64,000 nt of DNA from Aliiroseovarius salicola (GTDB lineage Bacteria; Pseudomonadota; Alphaproteobacteria; Rhodobacterales; Rhodobacteraceae): assembly GCF_027891095.1 (NCBI RefSeq), contig NZ_JAQIIO010000001.1, positions 282,001-346,000 on the forward strand, given 5' to 3'. A program made the translations under genes and the position numbers. This document shows, piece by piece, positions 1-8,157 of this stretch (its first letter is position 1; every line of letters starts with the position of its first letter). The notes under the pieces are model-generated. The model saw nothing but the letters and a program-made list of their open reading frames with translations, was not told the origin of the DNA and searched no databases.

Positions 1-2
1 AC

Positions 3-401
3 AACCCCACCGAATGCTGGGCCGTGTCATCGCCGAAAGAGACCGTGAACACCAAGGACGGCCGGGCCGTGGCGGTGAACCGTGGTGATATTCTGCTATT
101 CGTCAGCTATCGCCCCGGTGCCAACGTCAAAGGTCAGGTGTCATTCACGGGCGGTTATCCTTTCGCAAAGGAATCGTTCGTTTCACTGACTGTGGGCAGC
201 AATTCCTACCAGCTGTTCACCGACGGTGAATGGGCCTGGGCCGCCCCCGCTGATGATGCCAAAATCATCTCGGCGATGAAGCGCGGTGCCAAGGCTACTC
301 TCGAAGCAAGATCATCGCGCGGCACAAAAACCAAAGATACGTTTTCTTTGCTGGGTTTCACCGCGATGGTGGATGAAGCGGGCAAGCGCTGCGGCGGCTG
401 A
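3..401 (+). CDS. IalB family (invasion-associated locus B) protein, 5' end outside window
   Basis: The open frame runs in from the left edge, so the N-terminus and any signal peptide are missing. The visible part begins with a Cys-Trp-Ala-Val-Ser segment followed by SPKET, and ends with KRCGG. That layout of two conserved cysteines around a small beta-rich domain is typical of IalB-like periplasmic proteins of alphaproteobacteria. The first GTG in the window (position 24) lies inside the domain and is unlikely to be the true start. The role of these proteins outside Bartonella is poorly known, so no specific function is claimed. Confidence 0.75.
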   Translation, partial: NPTECWAVSSPKETVNTKDGRAVAVNRGDILLFVSYRPGANVKGQVSFTGGYPFAKESFVSLTVGSNSYQLFTDGEWAWAAPADDAKIISAMKRGAKATLEARSSRGTKTKDTFSLLGFTAMVDEAGKRCGG

Positions 402-546
402 ATCTCTATCCAGTTTCGTAAAAGATTTCCCCTGCCCGACCATGTCCCGGGTGGGCATTTGACCTGTGCAGACTGCATGGCTGATGGGGTGACAAGCTAT
501 TTGTGCTAGGCTATAGACTGCTGTCTTCTATCACAGGAACACGCGC

Positions 547-1743
547 ATGGACCCCAAATCGCAAACCCCAATCACGCAGGACGTGAAGGTTGCCCCCCGC
601 ATTCAGGCCCCGGCGGCCAAGCCGAACCTTGTTGGCATGACCCGCGACGCGATGCGCGCGGCACTGATTGAGATGGGCACGCCTGAGAAACAGGCCAAGA
701 TGCGGGTGAACCAGATCTGGCAGTGGATCTATCAATGGGGCAAACGCGATTTTGCCGATATGACCAACCTTGCCAAGGCCTATCGCACCGAACTGGCGGA
801 GCATTTCGTGATCGAAATCCCGGAAGTGGTCTCGAAGCTGGTATCAGAGGATGGCACGCGCAAATATCTGGTGCGGATTGCCGGCGGGCATGAGGTTGAG
901 GTTGTTTACATCCCCGAAGAGGGGCGCGGCACGCTGTGTATTTCCTCGCAAGTGGGCTGCACGCTGACCTGTACTTTCTGTCATACCGGTACGCAGAAAC
1001 TGGTGCGCAACCTGACCGCGGCCGAGATCATTGGCCAGGTCATGATGGCGCGGGACGATCTTGAGGAATGGCCCGTGCCCGGTGCGCCCAAGGATGAAAC
1101 CCGGCTTTTGTCGAATATCGTGCTGATGGGCATGGGCGAGCCGCTTTACAACTTTGAAAACGTGCGCGATGCGATGAAGATTGCGATGGACCCGGAAGGG
1201 ATCCAACTCTCGCGCCGCCGCATCACGCTGTCGACCTCAGGCGTCGTGCCCGAGATTGCCCGCACCGCCGAAGAGATCGGCTGTCTTCTGGCGATTTCCT
1301 TCCACGCCACCACGGATGAAACCCGTGACGTACTGGTGCCGATCAACAAGCGCTGGAATATCGAGGAATTGCTGGGGTCACTGGCGGCCTATCCCAAGGT
1401 GTCGAACAGCGAGCGGATCACCTTTGAATATGTGATGCTGGACGGTGTGAATGACAGTGACGAGGACGCGCATCGTCTGATCGACCACATCAAGCGCCAC
1501 AATATCCCCGCCAAGATCAACCTGATCCCGTTCAATGAATGGCCCGGCGCGCCTTACAAACGATCCTCGAACAACCGGATCCGCGCCTTTGCCAACATTA
1601 TCTATCAGGCGGGCTATGCCAGCCCGATCCGCAAGACACGTGGGGATGACATCATGGCGGCCTGTGGCCAGTTGAAATCAGCCACGGAACGTGCCCGCAA
1701 GTCGCGTAAACAGATCGAGGCTGAGGCGGGTCTGTCTTCTTAA
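547..1743 (+). CDS. rlmN: Dual-specificity rRNA/tRNA (adenine-C2)-methyltransferase RlmN
   Basis: Radical-SAM enzyme that methylates C2 of A2503 in 23S rRNA, and A37 of some tRNAs. The 398-residue length fits the family. The 4Fe-4S cluster ligands are C138, C142 and C145 in CTLTCTFC. The two further catalytic cysteines correspond to C131 (TLCISSQ) and C373 (MAACGQL), where a methyl-cysteine intermediate forms in the known mechanism. Motifs such as GMGEPL and SRRRITLST are also present. The start ATG follows a short AGGAAC stretch. It stands alone, with a hairpin terminator just downstream. Confidence 0.97.
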   Translation: MDPKSQTPITQDVKVAPRIQAPAAKPNLVGMTRDAMRAALIEMGTPEKQAKMRVNQIWQWIYQWGKRDFADMTNLAKAYRTELAEHFVIEIPEVVSKLVSEDGTRKYLVRIAGGHEVEVVYIPEEGRGTLCISSQVGCTLTCTFCHTGTQKLVRNLTAAEIIGQVMMARDDLEEWPVPGAPKDETRLLSNIVLMGMGEPLYNFENVRDAMKIAMDPEGIQLSRRRITLSTSGVVPEIARTAEEIGCLLAISFHATTDETRDVLVPINKRWNIEELLGSLAAYPKVSNSERITFEYVMLDGVNDSDEDAHRLIDHIKRHNIPAKINLIPFNEWPGAPYKRSSNNRIRAFANIIYQAGYASPIRKTRGDDIMAACGQLKSATERARKSRKQIEAEAGLSS

Positions 1744-1769
1744 CGGATCATCTGGACGATGAGGAGGAA

Positions 1770-1811
1770 GCGAGGGCGCTGCCCTCGCGCTCCCGAAAGC
1801 GTTTCGGTTTT
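1770..1811 (+). terminator. Tandem hairpins after rlmN
   Basis: An 8-bp stem (GCGAGGGC / GCCCTCGC, 1770-1788, 3-base loop) is followed by a 6-bp stem (CCGAAA / TTTCGG, 1793-1807) that runs directly into TTTT. The second hairpin with its T-run has the form of a short Rho-independent terminator for rlmN. Confidence 0.55.
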
Positions 1812-2047
1812 GTTCCAGAATGGTGAAAACTGAAACGCCGCGGAAGATATCAATGTCATGGGCGTTTCGAAACAAACATGTACGTCATGTTTATCCCGAA
1901 ACGCTTAGGATATTTTTGGCAAGAGGAAGAGATGCGCGTCGATTGATGCCGGATTTCAAACAATTGCCACGATTGTGCTGAATTTGCGCCATCTGCGAGG
2001 GCAAATGTGACCTTAGGGTTAACATCTCGCAAAAGAGGGCTGGGCAG
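1812..2047. other. Gene-poor spacer with repeated GCGTTTCG words
   Basis: No convincing gene is seen. The octamer GCGTTTCG or its complement occurs near 1800, 1831 (one mismatch), 1861 and 1897, in alternating orientation about 30-36 bases apart. A short piece resembling the tail of the dispersed repeat (GGATATTTTTGGCAAGAGGAAG) lies at about 1908-1929. The promoter of the small downstream gene should lie here, but no box could be assigned. Confidence 0.4.
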
Positions 2048-2251
2048 ATGGAACACACCGACACCAAGGAAATGGAAGCACTGGTCCAGTTTTTGCGCAA
2101 AGAACGTGCAAAGGTCACAAATTTCCGGGCCTTCAAGGCGCGGCTTCGCAACTATGGATATTGTATTCGCCGTGAAGCGGGTGAGTTGACCATCCACAGC
2201 CTTCCCTCACGCGAAATGATCTGCCCAGTGCCGCGGGAATTGCTTGGCTGA
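2048..2251 (+). CDS. Small conserved-type hypothetical protein (67 aa)
   Basis: A 67-residue basic protein without signal peptide or membrane segment. A plausible ribosome-binding stretch (GAGGGCTGGGCAG) lies directly before the ATG. It is rich in Lys/Arg in the middle (FLRKERAKVTNFRAFKARLR) and ends shortly before a strong bidirectional hairpin, which supports a real transcript. No domain is recognised. It could be a nucleic-acid-binding or regulatory small protein, but that is a guess from charge alone. Confidence 0.5.
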   Translation: MEHTDTKEMEALVQFLRKERAKVTNFRAFKARLRNYGYCIRREAGELTIHSLPSREMICPVPRELLG

Positions 2252-2266
2252 CCACCAATGCGAGTT

Positions 2267-2306
2267 CCACAAACGCCCCCGATCACAGATCAAGGGGCGT
2301 TTGTGG
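2267..2306. terminator. Bidirectional terminator between convergent genes
   Basis: A perfect 13-bp inverted repeat (CCACAAACGCCCC at 2267-2279 and its complement at 2294-2306) with a 14-base loop sits between the stop of the small + strand gene and the stop of the - strand LOG gene. The position and symmetry fit a shared terminator. T-runs on either side are weak. Confidence 0.7.
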
Positions 2307-2316
2307 GCCCGGGAAC

Positions 2317-3159
2317 TTAACGCCCCGGCAGCACGTCGCGCGTTTGACCGGCGCTTTCCCAGTTATCGATGGCCTCGATTGCAGCTTCGGCGCTGTCGAC
2401 AAAACGGAAGAGTTCCAGATCTTCCGGGCTGATCGTGCCCGCATCCGACAGCGCATCCCAATTGACGATCTTCATCCAGAAATCCGTGCCAAACAGCAGG
2501 ATCGGCAGACGGTTCATCCGGCCCGTCTGCACCAATGTCAGCGTTTCGAAAAGTTCGTCCAGCGTTCCGAACCCACCGGGGAACACCGCAATCGCTTCTG
2601 CGCGCATCAGGAAATGCATCTTGCGGATCGCAAAGTAGTGGAAGTTGAAGCAAAGATCCGGCGTCACAAATTCATTCGGTGCCTGTTCATGTGGTAGCAC
2701 GATGTTCAGGCCGATCGACACGCCGCCGGCGTCTAATGCACCGCGGTTGCCTGCCTCCATCACGCCGGGGCCACCACCGGTCACAACCACATGCTCCTTG
2801 CCGCCTGTGGCAAGAGACCGTTCAGTCAACAGCTTGGAAAATTCACGCGCCTCTTCGTAATAGGCGGACAGATCGGCGAGCGTCTGGGTGCGTGCACTGT
2901 CTTTCTTGGCCGGTTCGGGAATGCGGGCCCCGCCGAACAGCACTACGGTGCTTTCGATCCCATATTCCGACATCATCAATTCGGGCTTTAGCAGTTCCAA
3001 TTGCAACCGAACCGGGCGCAGCTCTTCGCGACACATGAAATCCTGATCGTCATAGGCAAGACGATAGGCAGGCGCCCGGGTTTGCGGCGTATCGGGCGTG
3101 TGATGTGAGGCTTCACGGTCCTGGCGCGAACGGCGCAGGGGATGGCGTTGTTCCGTCAT
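2317..3159 (-). CDS. LOG family protein (TIGR00730; nucleotide 5'-monophosphate phosphoribohydrolase type)
   Basis: A Rossmann-like fold protein of 280 residues with both LOG signatures: GGGPGVMEAGNRGA at residues 128-141 and PGGFGTLDE at 194-202. LOG proteins hydrolyse the N-glycosidic bond of nucleoside monophosphates, for example cytokinin ribotides in plants; the bacterial substrate here is unknown. The first 60 residues are an extra, charged segment found in the longer bacterial LOG subgroup. It is read as a single gene, with its stop near the bidirectional hairpin. Confidence 0.88.
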   Translation of the reverse strand: MTEQRHPLRRSRQDREASHHTPDTPQTRAPAYRLAYDDQDFMCREELRPVRLQLELLKPELMMSEYGIESTVVLFGGARIPEPAKKDSARTQTLADLSAYYEEAREFSKLLTERSLATGGKEHVVVTGGGPGVMEAGNRGALDAGGVSIGLNIVLPHEQAPNEFVTPDLCFNFHYFAIRKMHFLMRAEAIAVFPGGFGTLDELFETLTLVQTGRMNRLPILLFGTDFWMKIVNWDALSDAGTISPEDLELFRFVDSAEAAIEAIDNWESAGQTRDVLPGR

Positions 3160-3341
3160 GAAATATCCTGTTCAATACTCGTTTCTTCCCAGTGTTAGCC
3201 CTTGCTGGCCCAAGTGACCAGTCACGGCAGGTCACCATCTGGTGCAATTTTCTGCCGAAATTGCAGGGGAACCTTCTGAAAATATCGTCTTGCATCCTGC
3301 CGTCGTGAGATTTTATCTATTATCTCGGAAATGAGGGACAA

Positions 3342-3941
3342 ATGACCGCAACCATCGCTGACACGATTTATCAGGCGCTGAGCCAACAGATCATCTCGGG
3401 CCAGCTTGAGGCCGGAGAGAAACTGCGTCAGGACCATATCGCCAAGGATTTCAACACCAGCCATGTGCCGGTGCGCGAGGCGTTGCTCCGGCTTGAGGCG
3501 CATGGGCTGGCGCAAAGCCAGCCACGGCGGGGGATGCGGGTGACCGCCCTTGATCCGGGTGAAGTGCGCGAGGTAATTGACATGCGCGTCGTGTTGGAAA
3601 CGCTTGCGCTTTCCCACGCCATTCCGCGCCTTCTGGCGGCGGATATCAAACATATCGACGAAGTTCGTATCGCCTGCGATGCGGCGGAAGACATGGCCTC
3701 CTGGGAGGCCAGAAACCGCAAGTTTCACCGGGCCATCCTGACCCCCTGTGCCATGCCGCGCCTGCTGTCCACCATCGACGATCTGCATATCGCGAGCGCG
3801 CGCCACCTGTTTGCCCATTGGAAACATCGCTGGACGCAACGGGCAGATATGGACCATGCTGCCATACTGCAGGCGATGAAAAAACGAGATGTCGATGCGG
3901 CCTGTGATATCCTCACCCGCCATCTGCGACGTGTGCGATAA
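3342..3941 (+). CDS. GntR family transcriptional regulator (FadR/FCD subgroup)
   Basis: A 199-residue regulator. Residues 1-70 form the winged helix-turn-helix typical of GntR (IYQALSQQIISGQLEAGEKL, then VPVREALLRLEAHGL). The rest is an all-helical FCD effector domain with Asp/His residues for metal or carboxylate binding. It lies 9 bases upstream of the dehydratase gene on the same strand, so the two are very likely co-transcribed and the regulator probably controls this pair. The effector is not evident; amino or hydroxy acids are common for the family. Confidence 0.9.
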   Translation: MTATIADTIYQALSQQIISGQLEAGEKLRQDHIAKDFNTSHVPVREALLRLEAHGLAQSQPRRGMRVTALDPGEVREVIDMRVVLETLALSHAIPRLLAADIKHIDEVRIACDAAEDMASWEARNRKFHRAILTPCAMPRLLSTIDDLHIASARHLFAHWKHRWTQRADMDHAAILQAMKKRDVDAACDILTRHLRRVR

Positions 3942-3950
3942 GGATCACAA

Positions 3951-4874
3951 ATGAACTGGGCCGATGAAATCACCGCCGCCGCCAAGCGGATCACCCCTTA
4001 TGTGCTGCGCACCCCTATCGCTACCGTCAGATTGCCGGGGCTGGATCACCCGGTCGAAGTGAAGTTCGAGCAGATGCAACATACCGGCACGTTCAAAGCA
4101 CGCGGGGCGTTCAATTCGCTTCTGTCCAGTGATGTGCCCAAGGCTGGGATCGTAGCCGCGTCTGGTGGCAATCACGGGGCGGCCGTGGCCTATGCCGCCA
4201 GTCGGCTGGGTCATACCGCTGCGGTGTTTGTGCCCGAAATGGCAGGCCCCGCGAAGATCGAGCTGATCCGCCGGGCAGGTGCCGAGCTGCATGTGGTGCC
4301 GGGGGCCTATGCAGACGCGCTGGACGCCGCAATTGAATACGAACAGGCGACCGGGGCGATGCAGATCCATGCCTATGACGCCATCGACACGCTGGCGGGG
4401 CAAGGCACATTGCTGCGCGAGTGGGAAGAACAGGGGCTTGAGGCCGATACGGTATTGATCGCCGTCGGTGGCGGCGGGTTGATCGGTGGGTCACTAGCAT
4501 GGACGCAGGGCAGTCGCCGGATTGTCGCGGTTGAGCCGAAAACCTCCTGCGCATTGAATGCCGCCCTTTCAGCGGGCAGCCCCGTGGACGTGGATGTGTC
4601 GGGTATTGCCGCCAACGCCTTGGGGGCCAGACGGATCGGCAGCCTGTGTTTCGATCTTGCCCAACAGCATCTGCACAAAAGCGTGCTGGTCACGGATGAT
4701 GCCATTGCGCATGCGCAACGTCTCTTGTGGCAATCTCTCCGCCAATTTGTAGAGCCAGCCGGGGCAACCGCACTGGCTGCGCTTCTCTCCGATGCCTACC
4801 GCCCCGACCCTGACGAGCGTGTCGCGGTCCTGATTTGTGGGGCAAATCCGGCGCCAGATCCGTTTTCCGGATGA
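3951..4874 (+). CDS. PLP-dependent serine/threonine dehydratase family protein
   Basis: A fold-type II PLP enzyme of 307 residues. The Schiff-base lysine is K49 in TGTFKARGAFN, the substrate-binding loop is SGGNHG (71-76), and the phosphate-binding glycine loop is GGGG at 173-176. These fit L-threonine/L-serine ammonia-lyase or a related 3-hydroxyaspartate dehydratase. There is no C-terminal ACT domain, so it resembles the catabolic rather than the IlvA form. The coupling to the GntR gene points to an inducible catabolic role, which is inference. Confidence 0.87.
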   Translation: MNWADEITAAAKRITPYVLRTPIATVRLPGLDHPVEVKFEQMQHTGTFKARGAFNSLLSSDVPKAGIVAASGGNHGAAVAYAASRLGHTAAVFVPEMAGPAKIELIRRAGAELHVVPGAYADALDAAIEYEQATGAMQIHAYDAIDTLAGQGTLLREWEEQGLEADTVLIAVGGGGLIGGSLAWTQGSRRIVAVEPKTSCALNAALSAGSPVDVDVSGIAANALGARRIGSLCFDLAQQHLHKSVLVTDDAIAHAQRLLWQSLRQFVEPAGATALAALLSDAYRPDPDERVAVLICGANPAPDPFSG

Positions 4875-4982
4875 ATCTGGCGCAATCAGGTCGATAATCC
4901 GTCGTTTTGGCAATTGAGCGCAGGCTACAGGACCTTTATACGCGTTTGAAAATTGACCGACCGGAAGGCCAGGGAGAATACC

Positions 4983-5810
4983 ATGTCAAACGCCCAACTT
5001 GAAACCGCCATCGAAGCCGCGTGGGATGCCCGCGACACCATCACCCCGTCGACCGGTGGGGAAACCCGTGAAGCGATCGAAGACACGCTGAATGCACTCG
5101 ACAGCGGCAAATTGCGTGTGGCCGAAAAGCTGGAAAATGGCGACTGGCATGTAAACCAATGGGCCAAGAAGGCTGTACTTCTGGGCTTCCGCATCAAGGA
5201 CATGGAATTCCATGATGGCGGCCCGCAGGGCGGCGGCTGGTGGGACAAGGTCGACAGCAAATTCAAAGGCTGGGGCGATCACGAGTGGAAAGAGGCCGGC
5301 TTCCGCGCCGTACCGAACTGCGTTGTGCGCAAATCGGCCTATGTGGCTCCGGGCGCCGTGCTGATGCCATCCTTTGTGAACCTCGGTGCCTATGTGGACG
5401 AAGGCACCATGGTCGACACCTGGGTGACCGTGGGCAGCTGCGCACAGATCGGCAAGAACGTACACCTGTCGGGTGGCGTTGGGATCGGTGGCGTGTTGGA
5501 GCCGATGCAGGCCGGCCCGACCATCATCGAGGACAACTGCTTTATCGGTGCGCGTTCGGAAGTGGTCGAAGGCTGCATCGTGCGCGAAGGGTCTGTGCTG
5601 GGCATGGGCGTCTTTATCGGCCAGTCGACCAAGATCGTCGACCGTGAAACCGGCGAAGTCATGTATGGCGAAGTACCCGCAGGGTCCGTCGTGGTTGCAG
5701 GCTCCATGCCGTCGAAGAACGGCGTCAACCTTTACTGCGCCGTAATCGTGAAGAAGGTCGATGCAAAGACCCGGTCGAAAACCTCGATCAACGATCTTCT
5801 GCGCGACTAA
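4983..5810 (+). CDS. dapD: 2,3,4,5-tetrahydropyridine-2,6-dicarboxylate N-succinyltransferase
   Basis: DapD succinylates tetrahydrodipicolinate in the succinylase branch of lysine and meso-diaminopimelate synthesis. The 275-residue length matches the family, and the hexapeptide repeats of the left-handed beta helix are visible in the second half ([35 protein letters not shown]). The start at 4983 is chosen over an in-frame ATG 10 codons upstream because AGGGAG lies 6 bases before it. The partner enzyme DapE is encoded further on at 11122. Confidence 0.97.
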   Translation: MSNAQLETAIEAAWDARDTITPSTGGETREAIEDTLNALDSGKLRVAEKLENGDWHVNQWAKKAVLLGFRIKDMEFHDGGPQGGGWWDKVDSKFKGWGDHEWKEAGFRAVPNCVVRKSAYVAPGAVLMPSFVNLGAYVDEGTMVDTWVTVGSCAQIGKNVHLSGGVGIGGVLEPMQAGPTIIEDNCFIGARSEVVEGCIVREGSVLGMGVFIGQSTKIVDRETGEVMYGEVPAGSVVVAGSMPSKNGVNLYCAVIVKKVDAKTRSKTSINDLLRD

Positions 5811-5831
5811 GATAAAGGTTTCTATCTGCCA

Positions 5832-6083
5832 ATGATTATCGCGTGCATCGCGGACAATACGGGGCGCGCCGGGCCACATGCACGGCGCGCCCTGGCCATT
5901 CTGGATCTCGGGTGTGTTGTCGGGTTCGGAGTGCTTTGCTTTGAGCCGCTTCTTTTGCTTATCTACCTTTTCGGAATTGGAACGCTGGGCGCGACCATCC
6001 TGATAACACTATTCGCCTTGCCGCTGATTGTGTTGGCGATCCTCGCTTTGCGGGCGTTCCACCCGACCAGCGAGACCAGCTGA
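5832..6083 (+). CDS. Small membrane protein (83 aa), unknown
   Basis: An 83-residue protein with two closely spaced hydrophobic segments (about residues 23-45 and 49-73), predicted to form a helical hairpin in the inner membrane, then a short polar tail. It starts 21 bases after dapD on the same strand and may share its transcript. No family is recognised. Confidence 0.5.
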   Translation: MIIACIADNTGRAGPHARRALAILDLGCVVGFGVLCFEPLLLLIYLFGIGTLGATILITLFALPLIVLAILALRAFHPTSETS

Positions 6084-6192
6084 CAGGAAGGCTGCTCATC
6101 ATTTGGGAAGTTTGAACGTTCCGCAAATCGTGCAGGGCTGGACCTTGGGCCGGTTTTTCGGCATGTGGGGAACAGACAGACAGGAGCGCCAC

Positions 6193-6570
6193 ATGTCCGA
6201 AGAAACGAAACCCGCAAAGAAACCCAAGAAAAAACATCAGGTCTACACGCTTCTGGTCGAGGTGGGCCGCAAGGATGGTGATGGGTTGCCGGAAGGTGCC
6301 ACCGGCGGTGCATTGGTCTGTTATGCCTCGGGTGTGGATGAGGCTGAGGCGGTTCGTGAAACCGTTGCCATTCTGAAACAGGCTGAGCTCGCGCCCCTGG
6401 ACGTATCCGGCTATGGATCGCTGGATGAGCGTCTGGCCGAAGGGCATGATATTCCCCCGGAAGAACGCAAGCTGATGGGCCGTGCACTTGAGGAAAACAG
6501 CGTGATTATCGCCCAGATGACCCCGTTTTTTGACGGGGAACGTCTGGATGATGCAGCAGGGGAAGCGTGA
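6193..6570 (+). CDS. Conserved hypothetical protein (125 aa)
   Basis: A soluble protein with a lysine-rich N-terminus (TKPAKKPKKKHQ) and an alpha/beta core. AGGAG lies 5 bases before the ATG at 6193, which is preferred to the longer in-frame start at 6028 because that one overlaps the upstream gene. The stop codon overlaps the start of the HAD gene by one base, so the two are translationally coupled. The function is not recognisable. Confidence 0.7.
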   Translation: MSEETKPAKKPKKKHQVYTLLVEVGRKDGDGLPEGATGGALVCYASGVDEAEAVRETVAILKQAELAPLDVSGYGSLDERLAEGHDIPPEERKLMGRALEENSVIIAQMTPFFDGERLDDAAGEA

Positions 6571-7214
6571 TGCGTCAAGCCGGGAGCAGTGTCTATTGGG
6601 ACCTCGATGGTACGCTGACGGACCCGAAGAAGGGTATCACTGAAAGCATCCAACACGCCCTGCGCGAACTGGATCTTCCGGTGCCGCATGTGGATGAACT
6701 GACTTGGTGTATCGGCCCCGCTTTGGTCTGGAGCTTCGACCGGCTGGGGGCGCCTGATCCTGAGGTGGCCCTTGACCACTATCGCTCGGTCTACACCAGC
6801 AAGGGGTTGTATGATTGCACACTATATAAGGGCATTCTGGACGCGCTGGCTGTGATCGGGGCAAAAGGCCCCATGCATATCGCCACGGCCAAACCGCATT
6901 CCTATGCAAAAAAGATCACCGCGCATTATGGCATTGCGCCATATATGACCCATGAATTTGGCCCCGAGCTTGACGGCACCCGCAACGACAAAGGCGAGCT
7001 TTTGGCCCATGCGCTAGAGATCACGAGGGATGATCCGGTGCGCTCGGTTATGGTTGGCGATCGCCATTATGATCTCAAGGCGGCGCGTGATGTTGGGATG
7101 AAATTCATCTCGGTTGGTTGGGGATATGGTGGCAACGATGACCTGTCCGGCGCAGATGCCCATGTGAATTCTACTGCCGAACTGGCTGGTGCTGTAGCGG
7201 ATCTGATTGGGTGA
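6570..7214 (+). CDS. HAD family hydrolase (phosphoglycolate phosphatase-like)
   Basis: A HAD phosphatase of 214 residues. Motif I is DLDGT with D11 as nucleophile and D13 as acid/base, motif II is the Thr in IATAKPH, and motif IV is GDRHYD. The helical cap between motifs I and II is of the Gph/PGP type (C1 cap). The ATG at 6570 overlaps the previous stop (TGATG), so it is preferred to the GTG one codon earlier. The substrate cannot be told from sequence. Confidence 0.85.
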   Translation: MRQAGSSVYWDLDGTLTDPKKGITESIQHALRELDLPVPHVDELTWCIGPALVWSFDRLGAPDPEVALDHYRSVYTSKGLYDCTLYKGILDALAVIGAKGPMHIATAKPHSYAKKITAHYGIAPYMTHEFGPELDGTRNDKGELLAHALEITRDDPVRSVMVGDRHYDLKAARDVGMKFISVGWGYGGNDDLSGADAHVNSTAELAGAVADLIG

Positions 7215-7251
7215 ACAGGGCGACGCCCTGCACTCTCAGATCCCCACGCAG

Positions 7252-7383
7252 AAAACCAGAAAACCAGAATACTAGTTTTCTAGTTTTCTAGTTTTCTAGT
7301 TTTCTAGTTTTCTAGTTTTCTAGTTTTCTAGTTTTCTAGTTTTCTAGTTTTCTAGTTTTCTAGTTTTCTAGTTTTCTAGTTTT
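7252..7383. repeat. Octanucleotide tandem array (CTAGTTTT)n with inverted degenerate copies
   Basis: Fourteen uninterrupted copies of CTAGTTTT occupy 7272-7383. Just before them are three degenerate copies in the opposite orientation: AAAACCAG at 7252, AAAACCAG at 7260 and AATACTAG at 7268. The array therefore reads as a head-to-head inverted repeat centred on a CTAG, and can fold into a hairpin. It lies between the stop of the HAD gene and the stop of a convergent lipoprotein gene. Copy number is probably variable through slippage. Confidence 0.95.
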
Positions 7384-7471
7384 CTTCGAAATGCGCTCCC
7401 TAGGGATTGTGTCAATCCCTGAAGGTTTCGCGGCTTACCATGGCAATGATTGAAGGGCTGTTTTCAACGGT

Positions 7472-8065
7472 TCAGCTTGGATCAATCACCACAACAAAGC
7501 TGTCAGGCAGATCGTTTTCCGGTGCAAAAAGTATGGTCAGCGGGATCTGCATCGTGGCAGATTTACCATCCGCCGCGATCACCCCATTCGCCTCAACCAC
7601 CTCAGGGCCGGCCACGGTGATGGTGATATTGCGCCCGGTAAAGGCCTGCATCATTCCGGCCATCATTTGCGGGTCCATACCCTGTTGATCCATATCGCTG
7701 CTCATGCTGTCCAGATCAAAGGCAATCTTGATATTACCGTTTTCCAGACGCTCCAGTGCAAATCCATCCCCCATATCCATCGGGTTTTCTGGGTCAGACG
7801 ATCCTTCCTTCAGCTCGGCGATGATATTGTCGATCGTGTCGGTTTCTTCGATGGTGCACAGATAGCCGCCATCGGCCTGCACTTCGCCTACCCCTTCTTC
7901 ACAAGGGTCTTCGCCCGAGGCTGCGATCATGCCATAAAGCTCTGGCCCCATACGCATCACCGCGTTCATGCTTGCGTTCTCTTCGTCCTGAATGGTGAGG
8001 GTCATGTCGGCGTCGAAACAGGCCGCAAGCGGCAAGATGAGCAGTGCGAGGAACAGCTTCTTCAT
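7472..8065 (-). CDS. Predicted outer-membrane or periplasmic lipoprotein, unknown function
   Basis: A 197-residue protein with a lipoprotein signal peptide (MKKLFLALLILPLAAC) and lipobox LAAC, so C16 would be lipidated. The start at 8065 is chosen because AAGGAGA lies just upstream and the signal peptide begins there; a longer frame to 8107 lacks both. The mature part is acidic and methionine-rich around residues 125-150 (DSMSSDMDQQGMDPQMMAG). No domain is recognised beyond this. Confidence 0.75.
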   Translation of the reverse strand: MKKLFLALLILPLAACFDADMTLTIQDEENASMNAVMRMGPELYGMIAASGEDPCEEGVGEVQADGGYLCTIEETDTIDNIIAELKEGSSDPENPMDMGDGFALERLENGNIKIAFDLDSMSSDMDQQGMDPQMMAGMMQAFTGRNITITVAGPEVVEANGVIAADGKSATMQIPLTILFAPENDLPDSFVVVIDPS

Positions 8066-8157
8066 GGAAAATCTCCTTTTCGCCCGCTGGTGCGCAGCAG
8101 GGATCAATATGTGATTTCTCCAAGGCTACGCCCCGGACCACACAAAATCCAGCACGA

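Noticed and set aside
4986-5879. 297-codon open frame opposite dapD
   Set aside because: It mirrors a strongly conserved dapD gene in high-GC DNA; composition is His/Arg rich and there is no ribosome-binding site.
7252-7383. CRISPR array
   Set aside because: The units are 8 bases and directly joined; there are no spacers and no cas genes.
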